The position numbers were made by a program, and so were the translations under genes. Positions 44,685 through 53,801 of a stretch of DNA of 64,000 nucleotides are shown here, piece after piece. The stretch's first letter is position 1; each line of letters opens with the position of its first letter. The notes below the pieces were generated by a model. That model did no database searches. It was not told where the DNA came from and was given only the letters and a program-made list of their open reading frames with translations. This DNA is from Lentzea albida (GTDB lineage: Bacteria > Actinomycetota > Actinomycetes > Mycobacteriales > Pseudonocardiaceae), in assembly GCF_900111005.1 (NCBI RefSeq), contig NZ_FOFV01000001.1, forward strand, positions 868,001 through 932,000. Direction: 5' to 3'.

Positions 44685-45673
44685 CCGCGCCACTGCTGGA
44701 GGTCACCGACCTCGTCAAGGAGTTCCCCGTGCGCGGCAAGGGGATCATCCCGCGCAACATCGGCACGGTGCAGGCCGTGTCCGGCGTGTCGTTCACGCTG
44801 CACCCCGGTGAGACGCTCGGCCTCGTCGGCGAGTCCGGCTGCGGCAAGTCCACGACCGGCCGCGCGATCCTGCAGCTGCACAAGCCGACCTCGGGCTCGG
44901 TGAAGTTCGAGGGCCGCGAGCTCACGTCCATGAGCACCAAGCAGCTGCGGCCGCTGCGCAAGGACATCCAGATCGTCTTCCAGGACCCGTACGCGTCGCT
45001 GAACCCCAAGTGGCAGGTCAACGACATCATCGCGGAACCCCTGGTGATCCACGGTGTCGAGGGCGGCGTGCAGCGGCGGGTCAACGAGCTGATGGAGCTC
45101 GTCGGCCTGAACCCCGAGCACCGCAACAGGTACGCGCACGAGTTCTCCGGCGGCCAACGCCAGCGCATCGGCATCGCCCGCGCCCTGGCGCTGAACCCGC
45201 GCTTCCTGGTGCTCGACGAGCCGGTGTCCGCTCTGGACGTCTCGGTGCAGGCCGGTGTCGTGAACCTGCTGGAGGAGCTGCAGGAACGACTCGGGCTCGC
45301 GTACCTGTTCGTCGCGCACGACCTCTCGGTGGTGCGGCACATCTCGGACCGGGTCGCGGTCATGTACCTCGGCAAGATCATCGAGATGGGCGAGCGCGAG
45401 GCCATCTACGCCAAGCCGATGCACCCGTACACGCAGGCGTTGCTGTCCGCGGTGCCGATGCCGGACCCGAAGGCGGAGCGCAAGCGCCAGCGGATCGTGC
45501 TGACGGGCGACGTGCCGTCGCCGGTCAACCCCCCGTCGGGGTGCCGGTTCCGCACGCGGTGCTGGAAGGCGCAGGACATCTGCGCGACCGAGGAGCCCCG
45601 GCTGGAGAGGCGGGGTGGGCCGGAGGGAACGTTGTCCGCGTGCCACTTCGCGGAGGAACGTTCGGTGGTCTGA
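44681..45673 (+). CDS. Oligopeptide-type ABC transporter ATPase (OppF-like)
   Basis: 330 residues. Walker [10 protein letters not shown], signature [10 protein letters not shown], Walker [14 protein letters not shown]-loop VAHDLSVV, and a C-terminal cysteine cluster ([14 protein letters not shown]). Last gene of the importer operon. Downstream are a short triplicated repeat, a hairpin and a repeat array. Confidence 0.95.
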   Translation: MTAPLLEVTDLVKEFPVRGKGIIPRNIGTVQAVSGVSFTLHPGETLGLVGESGCGKSTTGRAILQLHKPTSGSVKFEGRELTSMSTKQLRPLRKDIQIVFQDPYASLNPKWQVNDIIAEPLVIHGVEGGVQRRVNELMELVGLNPEHRNRYAHEFSGGQRQRIGIARALALNPRFLVLDEPVSALDVSVQAGVVNLLEELQERLGLAYLFVAHDLSVVRHISDRVAVMYLGKIIEMGEREAIYAKPMHPYTQALLSAVPMPDPKAERKRQRIVLTGDVPSPVNPPSGCRFRTRCWKAQDICATEEPRLERRGGPEGTLSACHFAEERSVV

Positions 45674-45741
45674 GGCCACGCAGGCCACGTAGGCCACGCG
45701 GGACATCGGCCAGGGGACGCGCTGCCGGCGCGACCCTGGCC
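45673..45741. repeat. Triplicated 10-mer and hairpin after oppF-like gene
   Basis: AGGCCACG(C/T) occurs three times head-to-tail with a 10-bp period (45673-45700). Next, GGCCAGGG (45708-45715) pairs with CCCTGGCC (45734-45741) around an 18-nt loop containing a further GCGC pair; this may terminate the opp operon. Confidence 0.6.
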
Positions 45742-45777
45742 GTTCGCCGTGTCGGGGGAGTGGCTTGGGGTGGGCCG

Positions 45778-46026
45778 CTGCCGTGCCAGGGGAAGGCGGG
45801 ATCGCGTCGGGTGGCGGGGCATATGGCTGACGTGTCAGGGGATGGCGGAATCGCGGGATCGCGTGGACTGGCCGGAGCGTGCTGCTGCCATGCCAGGGGA
45901 TCGCGAGATCGCGACGGCTGGCAGGCCGTGGTGCTGCCGCGCCACGGGATCGCGCGATCGCGCCGTCTGGCAAGGCCTACTGCCGCCACGCCAAGGGATC
46001 GCGAGATCGCGTCGGCCGGACGACCG
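45778..46026. repeat. Array of about five imperfect ~50-bp repeats
   Basis: Units begin near 45778, 45827, 45885, 45934 and 45980 (spacing 46-58 bp). Each has the form CTGCC(G/A)nGCCA-GGGATCGCGnGATCGCG followed by a variable part; the core contains the palindrome TCGCGA and outer arms GCCAG/CTGGC that could fold. The last two to three units are most alike. Reverse-strand translation yields repeated RDxAIPW-like peptides in shifting frames, which argues that the DNA, not a protein, is what repeats. Function is unknown. Confidence 0.75.
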
Positions 46027-46091
46027 ACTTCCCGGCGATCTCGCCGCCCCCTCGGAGAGGGGGCAGACCAACACAGCTTTACTCTTTTACG

Positions 46092-46922
46092 GTGACCCTG
46101 ACTGCCCCACCACGGTTGCTCTTCGTGCACGCCCACCCCGACGACGAAAGTCTGTGGACCGGCGGCACCATCGCGCGCTACGCCGCCGCGGGCGCGCACG
46201 TCACCGTGGTCACCTGCACGCTGGGCGAAGAGGGCGAGATCATCCCGCCCGCCCTGGCGAACCTCGCCGCCGGTGCCGCCGATCAGCTCGGCGGATACCG
46301 GGTGGGTGAGTTGAGATCCGCCTGCGCCGCACTCGGTGTGACCGACCACCGCTTCCTCGGCGGCATCGGCCGCTGGCGCGATTCCGGCATGGTCGACGTG
46401 CCGTCCAACGCCCACCCGCGCGCGTTCATCCAGGGGCCGCTCGACGACCAGACCGCCCAGCTGGTCGAGATCCTGCGCGAGGTCAAGCCTCAGGTCGTGG
46501 TGAGCTACGACGCGTTCGGCGGTTACGGCCACCCGGACCACATCCGCGCGCACGAGATCACGGTGGCCGCGTGCGCCCAGGTCTCGGACGTCGAGCGAGT
46601 CTTCTACGCGGTGACGTCCCGCGACGCCACGAACGCCGGTGTGGCGGCCTTGGAGGACGTCCCCGAGGCGTTCCGGCTGCCCGAGCCCGGCGAGCTGCCG
46701 GTGACGCCGGATGAAGAGATCACAACGGTTGTCGACATCTCCGAGCACCTGACGGCCAAGCGGCGGGCGTTGAGGGCACACTCGACGCAGGTCAGTGTGT
46801 GGGACGGCGGGTACGCGTTGTCGAACGACATCGCGCAGCCGCTGGTCGGGGGCGAGTACTACGTGCTCGCGAAGGGCTCACCGGAAGGTGCGGCCGCGGA
46901 TCTGTTCGGAGGACTTGGGTGA
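46092..46922 (+). CDS. mshB: N-acetyl-1-D-myo-inositol-2-amino-2-deoxy-alpha-D-glucopyranoside deacetylase
   Basis: MshB removes acetate from GlcNAc-inositol, the second committed part of mycothiol synthesis. The 276-residue protein carries zinc ligands AHPDDE (residues ~12-17) and the H of GGYGHPDHIRAH, with the family's GGIGRWRDSGM segment. The GTG at 46092 follows TACTCT (46080-46085) by 6 bases, suggesting a leaderless transcript. It precedes an Rv1171-like membrane protein gene with a 4-base overlap, as in mycobacteria. Confidence 0.95.
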   Translation: MTLTAPPRLLFVHAHPDDESLWTGGTIARYAAAGAHVTVVTCTLGEEGEIIPPALANLAAGAADQLGGYRVGELRSACAALGVTDHRFLGGIGRWRDSGMVDVPSNAHPRAFIQGPLDDQTAQLVEILREVKPQVVVSYDAFGGYGHPDHIRAHEITVAACAQVSDVERVFYAVTSRDATNAGVAALEDVPEAFRLPEPGELPVTPDEEITTVVDISEHLTAKRRALRAHSTQVSVWDGGYALSNDIAQPLVGGEYYVLAKGSPEGAAADLFGGLG

Positions 46923-47344
46923 GCGGTGGCACGCGTGGGTTGTTGTTGCTGCTTCTGTGCGTGGAGGCAGCGGCGCTCGCCGTGCTCGAAACGTTCTTCC
47001 TGCCGCTCAGACTCGACGGCGTGATCCTGCCGCGGCTCGGCGACGTCCCGTTCCCGGTCACGATCGTCGTGGCCGTCGTCACCACGCCGCTGCTCGTGCA
47101 GTGGGCGGCCGGCCTGTCCGGCCGGGTGTCGGCCGCCGCGGCGCCGCTGGTCGTGTGGTTCTTCACGATCTTCACGCTCGGGTTCCTCGAGCCGGGCGGC
47201 CAGGGCCAGTTCCTGCTCGGGGACTGGCGGACGCTGCTGCTGATCGCGGGCGGTGCGATGCCCGGCGCGGTCGCCGTGGGCGCCGTGATGGCGCGCAACG
47301 CGGCGAACCGGCCCGGCCTCTACGAGACCGCCGGGATCCAGTAG
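46919..47344 (+). CDS. DUF6113-like four-helix membrane protein
   Basis: 141 residues with about four membrane helices (LLLLLLCVEAAALAVLE, FPVTIVVAVVTTPLLVQWA, AAAAPLVVWFFTIFTLGF, LLLIAGGAMPGAVAVGA). It overlaps mshB by 4 bases and sits where mycobacteria encode Rv1171; the actinobacterial family is usually labelled DUF6113. Function is unknown. Its 3' end overlaps the convergent acetyltransferase gene by 25 bases. Confidence 0.8.
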   Translation: MSGGTRGLLLLLLCVEAAALAVLETFFLPLRLDGVILPRLGDVPFPVTIVVAVVTTPLLVQWAAGLSGRVSAAAAPLVVWFFTIFTLGFLEPGGQGQFLLGDWRTLLLIAGGAMPGAVAVGAVMARNAANRPGLYETAGIQ

Positions 47345-48042
47345 CGGTAGCGGTGGTGCTCGGTGCAGCCGAGCTCCTCGTACAGCCTGATCGCCGGGTG
47401 GTTGTGCTCGGCCACCTGCAACGCGCACGTCGTGGCGCCCTGCTGCAGGCCCCAGCCCGCGAGTTCGCCCATGAGCTTCCTGGCGAGGCCCTGACGGCGG
47501 TGGGAGGGCCGCACGGCGAGGCGGGCCACGTGCAGCACGTCCTCCACGACGGCGCCCCGGACGGCCGCGACCACCTCCCCGTCGTCGGTGAGGCTCGCGA
47601 AGCAGACGGTGCCGCCGCTGCCGAGCACGTGCCGCTGGGCGGCGGAGACCTCCGATCCCGCCGTCAGTTCCCACCATCCGGGAAGATCGAGATTCTCGGC
47701 TACGCCCTCGGCGAACTTCTCCAGCGGACCGGTCATGACCAGCGACTCGGCGCCGCCGGGGTGGTCCAGGTCGACGTGCCAGCCCGCAGTGGCGATCGCG
47801 GCCTCGTGTGCCGAGCCCCTGACCACGTGCGCTGTGGGTTTGATGCCGTGCCCGGCGGCGAACCCCTCGACGACCTTCAACGCGTCGGGGATGGGGATGC
47901 CGGGATCACCGCAGGTCAGCGTGCTGTTGGCGCGGCCGGTGAACCCTGCGGCAGCTCGCATCGACCAGTCCCCTAGCGGAACTTCTGCCAGGGCGGGCCA
48001 TGCTCGCGCGCAGAGTGACTCCAGATGATCGACGGTGTGCAC
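47320..48042 (-). CDS. GNAT-family N-acetyltransferase
   Basis: 240 residues. The C-terminal half has the acetyl-CoA binding motif A (VARLAVRPSHRRQGLARKLM, ~residues 167-186) and motif B (AIRLYEELGCTEHHRYRYW). The N-terminal half (residues 1-~100) looks like a second, degenerate GNAT-type or substrate domain, as seen in two-domain GNATs. The GTG at 48042 (MHTVDHLESLCARAWP) has AGGA upstream. Substrate is unknown; proximity to mshB might suggest thiol metabolism but this is only positional. Confidence 0.87.
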   Translation of the reverse strand: MHTVDHLESLCARAWPALAEVPLGDWSMRAAAGFTGRANSTLTCGDPGIPIPDALKVVEGFAAGHGIKPTAHVVRGSAHEAAIATAGWHVDLDHPGGAESLVMTGPLEKFAEGVAENLDLPGWWELTAGSEVSAAQRHVLGSGGTVCFASLTDDGEVVAAVRGAVVEDVLHVARLAVRPSHRRQGLARKLMGELAGWGLQQGATTCALQVAEHNHPAIRLYEELGCTEHHRYRYWIPAVS

Positions 48043-48174
48043 GCGTTCATCCTGTCCCACCAGGTGTTGTGACGTGGAACACCGCTTGGATAAGGCAAGC
48101 CTGACCGGGTGATACTCGAACGTGCCGCGTACTCTCCGGCTTGCGCGGTGTGACCGATGAAGTTGGAGAGCGCA

Positions 48175-48504
48175 GTGACTTATGTGATCGCCCAGCCGTG
48201 CGTGGATCTGCTCGACAAGGCGTGCATCGAAGAGTGCCCTGTCGACTGCATCTACGAAGGCGACCGGATGCTCTACATCCACCCCGACGAGTGCGTGGAC
48301 TGTGGTGCGTGCGAGCCGGTGTGCCCGGTGGAAGCCATCTACTACGAGGACGACGTCCCCGACGAGTGGAAGGACTACACCAAGGCGAACGTCGACTTCT
48401 TCGACGAGCTCGGTTCGCCGGGTGGCGCGTCGAAGGTCGGCAAGGTCAGCAACGACCCGCCGTTCGTCAAGGCGCTCGAGCCGCAGCAGGCCGAAGGGCA
48501 TTGA
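48175..48504 (+). CDS. fdxC: Ferredoxin FdxC, 7Fe-8S type
   Basis: 109-residue ferredoxin beginning [20 protein letters not shown]. Cysteines C9, C17, C21 and C40-x2-C43-x2-C46-x3-C50 fit one [3Fe-4S] and one [4Fe-4S] cluster, with the long C-terminal extension of the mycobacterial FdxA/FdxC type. The GTG at 48175 has GGAGAG upstream; an ATG six codons earlier is less likely. It overlaps dapC by 4 bases (TTGA), the conserved fdxC-dapC pair. A weak iron-box-like sequence lies about 80 bases upstream. Confidence 0.96.
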   Translation: MTYVIAQPCVDLLDKACIEECPVDCIYEGDRMLYIHPDECVDCGACEPVCPVEAIYYEDDVPDEWKDYTKANVDFFDELGSPGGASKVGKVSNDPPFVKALEPQQAEGH

Positions 48505-49598
48505 TCATCGCAGGCAGGGGCCCGGCGCTGCCGGACTTCCCGTGGGACCAGCTGGCCGACCACGCCGCCAAGGCGCGCACGCACCCCGGTGGCGTGGTCG
48601 ACCTGTCCGTCGGCACGCCCGTCGACCCGGTCCCGGAGGTGATCAGGGCCGCGCTGGCCTCGGTCTCCGACGTCCCCGGCTACCCGACCACCCACGGCAC
48701 CCCTGAGCTGCGCGCGGCCTTCGTCGCCGCCGTGGAGCGGCGGTACGGGGTCGTCGGGCTCAGCGAGGCGGCGGTGCTGCCCACCATCGGCTCCAAGGAG
48801 CTCGTGGCGTGGCTGCCCACCCTGCTCGGCATCGGGCCGGGCGACGTCGTGGCCGTGCCCGCCGTCGCGTACCCCACCTACGAGGTGGGCGCGCTGATGG
48901 CGGGGGCGCGGGTCGTCCGCCTGGCCGACGGGGAGGCCCCGCCCGCCGGCACCCGGCTGGTGTGGCTCAACTCGCCGTCCAACCCGACCGGGCGCGTGCT
49001 GTCGGCGGCGCAGTTGCGCGACGCCGTGGCCGCCGCCCGCGCGGTCGGTGCGGTCGTGGCTTCGGACGAGTGCTACCTGGCGCTGCCGTGGGACTCGTCC
49101 CCGGTGTCGGTGCTGCACCCGTCCGTCGTGGACTCCTTCGACGGCGTGCTCGCCGTGCACTCGCTGTCGAAGACGTCGTCGCTCGCGGGGTACCGGGCCG
49201 GGTTCGTCACCGGTGATCCGGAACTGGTCGCGGGCCTGCTGGAGCTGCGCAAGCACGCGGGCATGATCGTGCCCCGGCCGGTGCAGGAGGCCATGCGCGC
49301 CGCCCTGGAGGACGACGCGCACGTGGCCGAGCAGCGGTCGAGGTACCTGGCCCGGCGCGAGGTGCTCAAGCCCGCGCTGGAGGCGGCCGGGTTCACCGTG
49401 TCGCACTCCGAGGCGGGGCTCTACCTGTGGTCGACTCGCGGTGAGGCCGCCTGGGAGACGATCTCCTGGCTGGCCGACCGGGGGATCCTCGCGGCTCCGG
49501 GCACGTTCTACGGGCCGGAGGGCGCGCAGCACGTCCGGGTCGCGCTGACGGCCACCGACGAACGGGTCGCCGCGGCCGCGGAACGCCTCAGGGCTTGA
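48501..49598 (+). CDS. dapC: Succinyldiaminopimelate aminotransferase
   Basis: 365-residue PLP-dependent class I aminotransferase. The PLP lysine is in [16 protein letters not shown] (~residue 224), with [10 protein letters not shown] and DECYLALPW upstream, and RVALTAT near the C-terminus binds the substrate carboxylate. It converts N-succinyl-2-amino-6-oxopimelate to N-succinyl-LL-DAP. The TTG start overlaps the fdxC stop by 4 bases; no other in-frame start gives a full N-terminus. The stop overlaps the convergent gene by 11 bases. Confidence 0.94.
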   Translation: MIIAGRGPALPDFPWDQLADHAAKARTHPGGVVDLSVGTPVDPVPEVIRAALASVSDVPGYPTTHGTPELRAAFVAAVERRYGVVGLSEAAVLPTIGSKELVAWLPTLLGIGPGDVVAVPAVAYPTYEVGALMAGARVVRLADGEAPPAGTRLVWLNSPSNPTGRVLSAAQLRDAVAAARAVGAVVASDECYLALPWDSSPVSVLHPSVVDSFDGVLAVHSLSKTSSLAGYRAGFVTGDPELVAGLLELRKHAGMIVPRPVQEAMRAALEDDAHVAEQRSRYLARREVLKPALEAAGFTVSHSEAGLYLWSTRGEAAWETISWLADRGILAAPGTFYGPEGAQHVRVALTATDERVAAAAERLRA

Positions 49599-50493
49599 GG
49601 GCCGACCAGACCCGTCGCGTGAACTGGTTCGGAGGGACGGCGTCCGTCGTCAGGCGGACGCTCGTGCTGATCTCCTCGCCGCTCAGGCCGAGGCCCAGCA
49701 CGAGGTGCCAGTGCAGGTCCCACAGGTCGGCGAACGCGTCCAGTTCCACGTCGGCGTCCGCGCTCACGTGGAGCACGGCCGGTTCCGCGACGCGCACGAC
49801 CCGTTCCACCGCCCGCACGTCCCGCGTGTTCGTGCGGAAGCTGAACTGCAGGTCCACCGTCGCGAGGTCGAGGCCGTACGTCGCGTACGAGTGGCATCGG
49901 TGGTGCGGCAACGACAACGGCTGGTTCGTCTCCAGGTAGAGGTCGCCCTCGAACCGCAGCGTCGGCGAGTGCTGGCTCAGGGTCGCTCTCGCGCTGACGA
50001 ACTCCCAGCCCGGCATGTCGAGCTTGGGCACCAGCAGTTCCAGCACCTCACCGCGGCGCGCCGAGCGGGTGCGCTCGCCCGAGCGCCACGGGATCTCCCT
50101 GCTGTACGGCTCTTTCTTGGTGACGAACACGTACGGCGCGTTGTCGGTCTGCAACGAGAGGACGACGACGGTGCGGCCGCGGGCCCAGTCGAACGCGACC
50201 GTGGTGAGGCCCGGTGCGACGCCGTCGAAGTGGCTCTCGACCCGAGGCCACCACGACGACAACTCCTCGGCCGGCGCGCCCTTGACGTAGCGGCCCTTCT
50301 CGTCGACGCCGACGATCCACATCGCCTCGGAGCCGCGCGCGGCGTTGCACAGCGCGGCGATCTGGCGGGCAGCCTTGCCGTGGTCGACCGGCCACTGCGT
50401 CTTGAACTCCACGAAGGAGTCCTCCGACTGCGCCCCCTGGAGGGCACGCTCGATCGCGGCGCGAGCGTTCAACTCGAGTCGCTGTTTCAGCAC
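49588..50493 (-). CDS. AlbA_2/Schlafen-type putative nucleic acid- or ATP-binding protein
   Basis: 301 residues. Residues ~20-130 match the AlbA_2 (Schlafen-like) fold: FVEFKTQWPV, IAALCNAARGSEAMWIVGVDEKGRYV and a glycine-containing loop. The C-terminal half (residues ~130-300) is beta-rich (LRFEGDLYLETNQPL, VDLQFSFRTN) and unrecognised. Two GTG starts are possible; GTG 50493 has GGAGG at 6-nt spacing, whereas 50499 abuts it, so 50493 is used. It sits between dapC and dapD as an apparent insertion relative to mycobacteria. Function is unknown. Confidence 0.7.
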   Translation of the reverse strand: MLKQRLELNARAAIERALQGAQSEDSFVEFKTQWPVDHGKAARQIAALCNAARGSEAMWIVGVDEKGRYVKGAPAEELSSWWPRVESHFDGVAPGLTTVAFDWARGRTVVVLSLQTDNAPYVFVTKKEPYSREIPWRSGERTRSARRGEVLELLVPKLDMPGWEFVSARATLSQHSPTLRFEGDLYLETNQPLSLPHHRCHSYATYGLDLATVDLQFSFRTNTRDVRAVERVVRVAEPAVLHVSADADVELDAFADLWDLHWHLVLGLGLSGEEISTSVRLTTDAVPPNQFTRRVWSALKP

Positions 50494-50530
50494 GTGCACC
50501 TCCCCGGGGACAGCAGGGACCGGGCCCTGC

Positions 50531-51487
50531 TCAGTCGTTCGCGTGCAGCGCCGCGTTCAGCTCGACGCCGGTGCCCTTGCGGGGCTTGACCAGGACCGTG
50601 CCGGTGACGGAGTCCCGGATGAAGAGCAGGTTCGACCGTCCGCTCAGGGACAGCGCCTTGACGACCTCGCCGTCCGGGAGCGTGACCTTCGTGCCCGCGG
50701 TGATGTAGAGACCGGCCTCGACCACGCAGTCGTCGCCGAGGGAGATGCCGAGGCCCGCGTTCGCGCCGAGCAGGTTGCGCTCGCCGATGCTGATGACCTG
50801 CTTGCCGCCGCCGGACAGGGTGCCCATGATCGACGCGCCGCCGCCGACGTCCGAGCCGTCGCCGACCACGACACCGCCGGAGATGCGGCCCTCGACCATC
50901 GAGCCGCCGAGCGTGCCGGCGTTGAAGTTGACGAAGCCCTCGTGCATGACCGTGGTGCCGGACGCGAGGTGCGCGCCCAGGCGGACGCGGTCGGCGTCGC
51001 CGATGCGGACACCGGACGGGACGACGTAGTCGACCATGCGCGGGAACTTGTCGACGCTGTAGACCGTCACCGGGCCGCGCACGCGCAGGCGGGTGCGGGT
51101 CTGCTCGAAGCCGTCGACCGCGCACGGGCCGTGGTTCGTCCACACGACGTTCGTCAGCAGGCCGAAGATGCCGTCGAGGTTCGCGCCGTGCGGCTGCACC
51201 AGGCGGTGGCTGAGCAGGTGCAGGCGCAGCCAGACGTCGTAGGTGTCGGCCGGGGCCGCGTCCAGGTCGACCGCGACCCTGACGCCGACGACCTCGACGC
51301 CGCGTTCCAGGTCCTCGCCGAGCAGCTTCGCGGCGGACTCGCCGAGCGCCTCCGCGATCTCCGCGGACGACACGCGGACCGTGCCGAGCTCTCCCGCCTC
51401 ACCGAGGGCGGGGGACGGGTACCAGGTGTCGAGGACGGTGCCGTCCGGGGTCACAGTGGCCAGGCCGATGCCGTATGCGGTGCTCAC
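50531..51487 (-). CDS. dapD: 2,3,4,5-tetrahydropyridine-2,6-dicarboxylate N-succinyltransferase
   Basis: 318-residue DapD of the actinobacterial type. It has the left-handed beta-helix hexapeptide repeats ([36 protein letters not shown]) and catalytic region [20 protein letters not shown] with the conserved Glu. It transfers succinyl from succinyl-CoA to tetrahydrodipicolinate. The GTG at 51487 is preceded by TAAGCT (51501-51496) at 8 bases, so it is probably leaderless. It is divergent from the PPOX gene across an iron box. Confidence 0.96.
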   Translation of the reverse strand: MSTAYGIGLATVTPDGTVLDTWYPSPALGEAGELGTVRVSSAEIAEALGESAAKLLGEDLERGVEVVGVRVAVDLDAAPADTYDVWLRLHLLSHRLVQPHGANLDGIFGLLTNVVWTNHGPCAVDGFEQTRTRLRVRGPVTVYSVDKFPRMVDYVVPSGVRIGDADRVRLGAHLASGTTVMHEGFVNFNAGTLGGSMVEGRISGGVVVGDGSDVGGGASIMGTLSGGGKQVISIGERNLLGANAGLGISLGDDCVVEAGLYITAGTKVTLPDGEVVKALSLSGRSNLLFIRDSVTGTVLVKPRKGTGVELNAALHAND

Positions 51488-51566
51488 AGGTACCGAGCTT
51501 AGTCCGCCGAACGGCACCGCCACCGCCCGGCGGGGAAGTGTGACGTGCCCCCGCAGGCGTATTCAC

Positions 51567-51585
51567 TTAGGTAAGCCTGACTTAA
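51567..51585. promoter_or_regulatory. Iron box (IdeR/DmdR1-type operator)
   Basis: TTAGGTAAGCCTGACTTAA; its reverse complement matches the DmdR1 consensus TTAGGTTAGGCTCACCTAA at 16 of 19 positions. It is 72 bases before the PPOX start and 79 bases before dapD, so iron-dependent repression of the flavoprotein gene is likely. Confidence 0.65.
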
Positions 51586-51657
51586 GCTGACCCGGCTGAC
51601 CGGGAACGCGGCTCGGACGCCCCCGGCGCCGGTCCGGCGGAGGGAGTGGAGCGCGCA

Positions 51658-52266
51658 GTGTCCGAAGTGGACGCCCGTGACGTCGTGACCGGAACCCCGA
51701 TCCGCACGCTCGCGCAGCTGCGCGAGCTGATCCCGGAACCGTTGCCCTACCTGCGGGACAAGGCCATCACGGTCGTGGACGAGGGCTCACGCGGGTTCCT
51801 CGAGGCCTCGACGTTCTTCCTGCTCGCCACCACGGCGGCGGACGGCAGCGTCGACGTCTCCCCGCGCGGCGACCCCGCGGGCAGCGTGAAGGTCCTCGAC
51901 GAGCGCACCGTCGCGTTCGCCGACCGGCCGGGCAACCGGCGCGCGGACAGCTACCGCAACCTGCTCGAACACCCGCGGATCGGGATGCTCTTCCTGGTCG
52001 CCGGACGCACGGAGGTCATGCGCGTCAACGGGAGGGCGACGCTCGTGCGCGACGCGCCGTTCCTGCGCGACTACCCGGCGGCCGCCCCGCTGCTCGGGGT
52101 GGTGGTCGAGGTCGAGGAGCTGTTCCTGCACTGCGGCAACGCCCTGCGCCGGTCGTCGCTGTGGAACCCGGAGGACTGGCCCGCCGACGAGTCGGTGCCG
52201 TCGTTCGCCGACATCGCGGAGAGCCAGAAGCGCCACTGGAAGGTCAGTCCGGAACCTCGGCGCTGA
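51658..52266 (+). CDS. FMN-binding PPOX-family flavoprotein (MSMEG_1061-like)
   Basis: 202 residues of the pyridoxamine-5'-phosphate-oxidase-like fold. FFLLATTAADGSVDVSPRGDP and ADRPGNRRADSYRNLLEHP are the FMN-site segments; the C-terminal WNPEDWPADESVPSFADI is typical of the MSMEG_1061-type subgroup. The GTG at 51658 has GGAG at suitable spacing; GTG 51646 is an alternative. An iron box upstream suggests induction in iron starvation. Substrate is unknown. The stop overlaps the convergent lipoprotein gene by 23 bases. Confidence 0.87.
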   Translation: MSEVDARDVVTGTPIRTLAQLRELIPEPLPYLRDKAITVVDEGSRGFLEASTFFLLATTAADGSVDVSPRGDPAGSVKVLDERTVAFADRPGNRRADSYRNLLEHPRIGMLFLVAGRTEVMRVNGRATLVRDAPFLRDYPAAAPLLGVVVEVEELFLHCGNALRRSSLWNPEDWPADESVPSFADIAESQKRHWKVSPEPRR

Positions 52267-52657
52267 AGTACAGCGAGCCCAGGTCGCCCCGCGTGGCGAT
52301 CAGGGCCTCGTTGCACTTGGCCTGCAACGAGTCGGTGCTCGACAGGTTGTCGACGTCGATGGCGCCGCACCGGAGGTTCTCGAAGTCGCCGACGGCCGTC
52401 ATCAGGCGGGGCAGGACCTCGCTCACGTCGTCCTGGACGGGCTTGCCCTGCAACGACTCGTCGAGCCGCCGGGTCATCGTGCCGACCTCGGCGACCCACC
52501 GCGCGCACTCGGCGGGGGTGCCGCTGTGCTGCGAGCCGCACGGCGCGGTGAACAACGCCCGGATCTCGCCGCACTGCCGGTCGCAGGCGGCGGGGACCTC
52601 ACCGCAGCCGGTGGGCAGGAGCAGCAGGGAGATGACCAGGAGTGTGCGCTTGATCAC
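52244..52657 (-). CDS. Small cysteine-containing lipoprotein
   Basis: 137 residues with a lipoprotein signal (VISLLLLPTGC, C17) and five further cysteines (CDRQCGEI, APCGSQ, ECARW, LRCGAI, AKCNEA) likely to form disulfides. The GTG at 52657 follows TACCGT (52670-52665) by 7 bases, suggesting leaderless transcription. No family is recognised. It is convergent with and overlaps the PPOX gene by 23 bases. Confidence 0.72.
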   Translation of the reverse strand: MIKRTLLVISLLLLPTGCGEVPAACDRQCGEIRALFTAPCGSQHSGTPAECARWVAEVGTMTRRLDESLQGKPVQDDVSEVLPRLMTAVGDFENLRCGAIDVDNLSSTDSLQAKCNEALIATRGDLGSLYFSAEVPD

Positions 52658-52716
52658 GCAGCGCACGGTATCGGCTGAACGGCGTAGCGCCCAAGCGGCC
52701 TGAGTAGGGTGAACGC

Positions 52717-53784
52717 GTGTCCGACACCCTTGACCTCCTCGCCGACCCGATCGACCTGACGACCGCGCTCGTGGATGTGCGCAGCGTGTCCGGGGAGGAG
52801 GGGGAGATCGCGGACCTCGTGGAGCGGTCACTGGCCCTGCACGCGCCCCACCTGGAGATCACCCGATCGGGGAACGCGGTGCTGGCCCGCACGCACCTCG
52901 GCCGCGACCGCCGCGTCGTGCTCGCCGGGCACCTGGACACCGTGCCGATCAACGAGAACTTCCCGAGCCGGCGCGAGGGCGACGTCCTGCACGGCTGCGG
53001 CACCGTCGACATGAAGGGCGGCGACGCGGTCATGCTCGCGATCGCGGCCCTGAGCGCCGACGCGCGCCACGACCTCACGTTCGTCTTCTACGACTGCGAG
53101 GAGATCGAGGCCGAGCGCAACGGGCTCACGCGCATCCAGCGCGACCTGGGCGAGTGGCTGCTGGGCGACCTCGCGATCGTCTGCGAGCCGTCGAACGGCA
53201 CGGTCGAGGCCGGCTGCCAGGGCACGATGCGCATCGAGATCCGCACGTCGGGCAAGCGCGCCCACACGGCCCGCGCGTGGATGGGCGAGAACGCCATCCA
53301 CTCCCTGGGCGAGGCGCTGCGGCGGCTGGAGGCGTACGTGCCGCGGCAGCCCGAGATCGACGGCTGCCACTACCACGAGGGCCTGCAGGCGGTGAAGATC
53401 TCCGGCGGCGTCGCGGGCAACGTGGTGCCGGACTCCGCCGTGCTCACCGTCAACCACCGCTTCGCCCCCGACCGTTCCGCGGAGCAGGCCGAACAGCACC
53501 TCCGCGAGGTCTTCGAGGGCTTCGACGTCACCGTCACGGACGTCGCCGCGGGCGCGCTGCCCGGTCTGGGCGCTCCGGCGGCGCAGGAGTTGGTCACGGC
53601 GGCCGGCGGCACCCCGGTGGCCAAGCTGGGCTGGACGGACGTCGCCCGCTTCGCCGCGCTGGGCATGCCCGCGGTCAACTTCGGGCCCGGCGACCCGACC
53701 CTGGCGCACACCCGCGAGGAGCACGTGGAGGTCCGACAGATCACCGGGTGTTTCGACGTGCTTAAGCGATTTCTGTTGAGCTGA
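52717..53784 (+). CDS. dapE: Succinyl-diaminopimelate desuccinylase
   Basis: 355-residue M20 metallopeptidase that hydrolyses N-succinyl-LL-DAP. Metal and catalytic motifs in order: [23 protein letters not shown] (catalytic EE), ICEPSNG and LAHTREEHV near the C-terminus. The dimerisation domain lies in between ([17 protein letters not shown]). The GTG at 52717 follows TAGGGT (52705-52710) by 6 bases, consistent with a leaderless message. Together with dapC and dapD it covers the succinylase branch of lysine/peptidoglycan DAP synthesis. Confidence 0.96.
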   Translation: MSDTLDLLADPIDLTTALVDVRSVSGEEGEIADLVERSLALHAPHLEITRSGNAVLARTHLGRDRRVVLAGHLDTVPINENFPSRREGDVLHGCGTVDMKGGDAVMLAIAALSADARHDLTFVFYDCEEIEAERNGLTRIQRDLGEWLLGDLAIVCEPSNGTVEAGCQGTMRIEIRTSGKRAHTARAWMGENAIHSLGEALRRLEAYVPRQPEIDGCHYHEGLQAVKISGGVAGNVVPDSAVLTVNHRFAPDRSAEQAEQHLREVFEGFDVTVTDVAAGALPGLGAPAAQELVTAAGGTPVAKLGWTDVARFAALGMPAVNFGPGDPTLAHTREEHVEVRQITGCFDVLKRFLLS

Positions 53785-53801
53785 TCACTAGCATCTCAGT
53801 G

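Noticed and set aside
45778..46026. CRISPR array
   Set aside because: Units are imperfect, contain no clearly separated constant repeats and unique spacers, spacing varies from 46 to 58 bp, and no cas gene is near.
45835..46074. Reverse-strand repetitive protein with RDxAIPW-like repeats
   Set aside because: The peptide repeat appears in changing frames because the DNA repeats; there is no start signal or codon bias for a gene.
48090..48108. Iron box upstream of fdxC
   Set aside because: Best alignment to the DmdR1/IdeR consensus gives about 12 of 19 matches, too weak to list as a feature.
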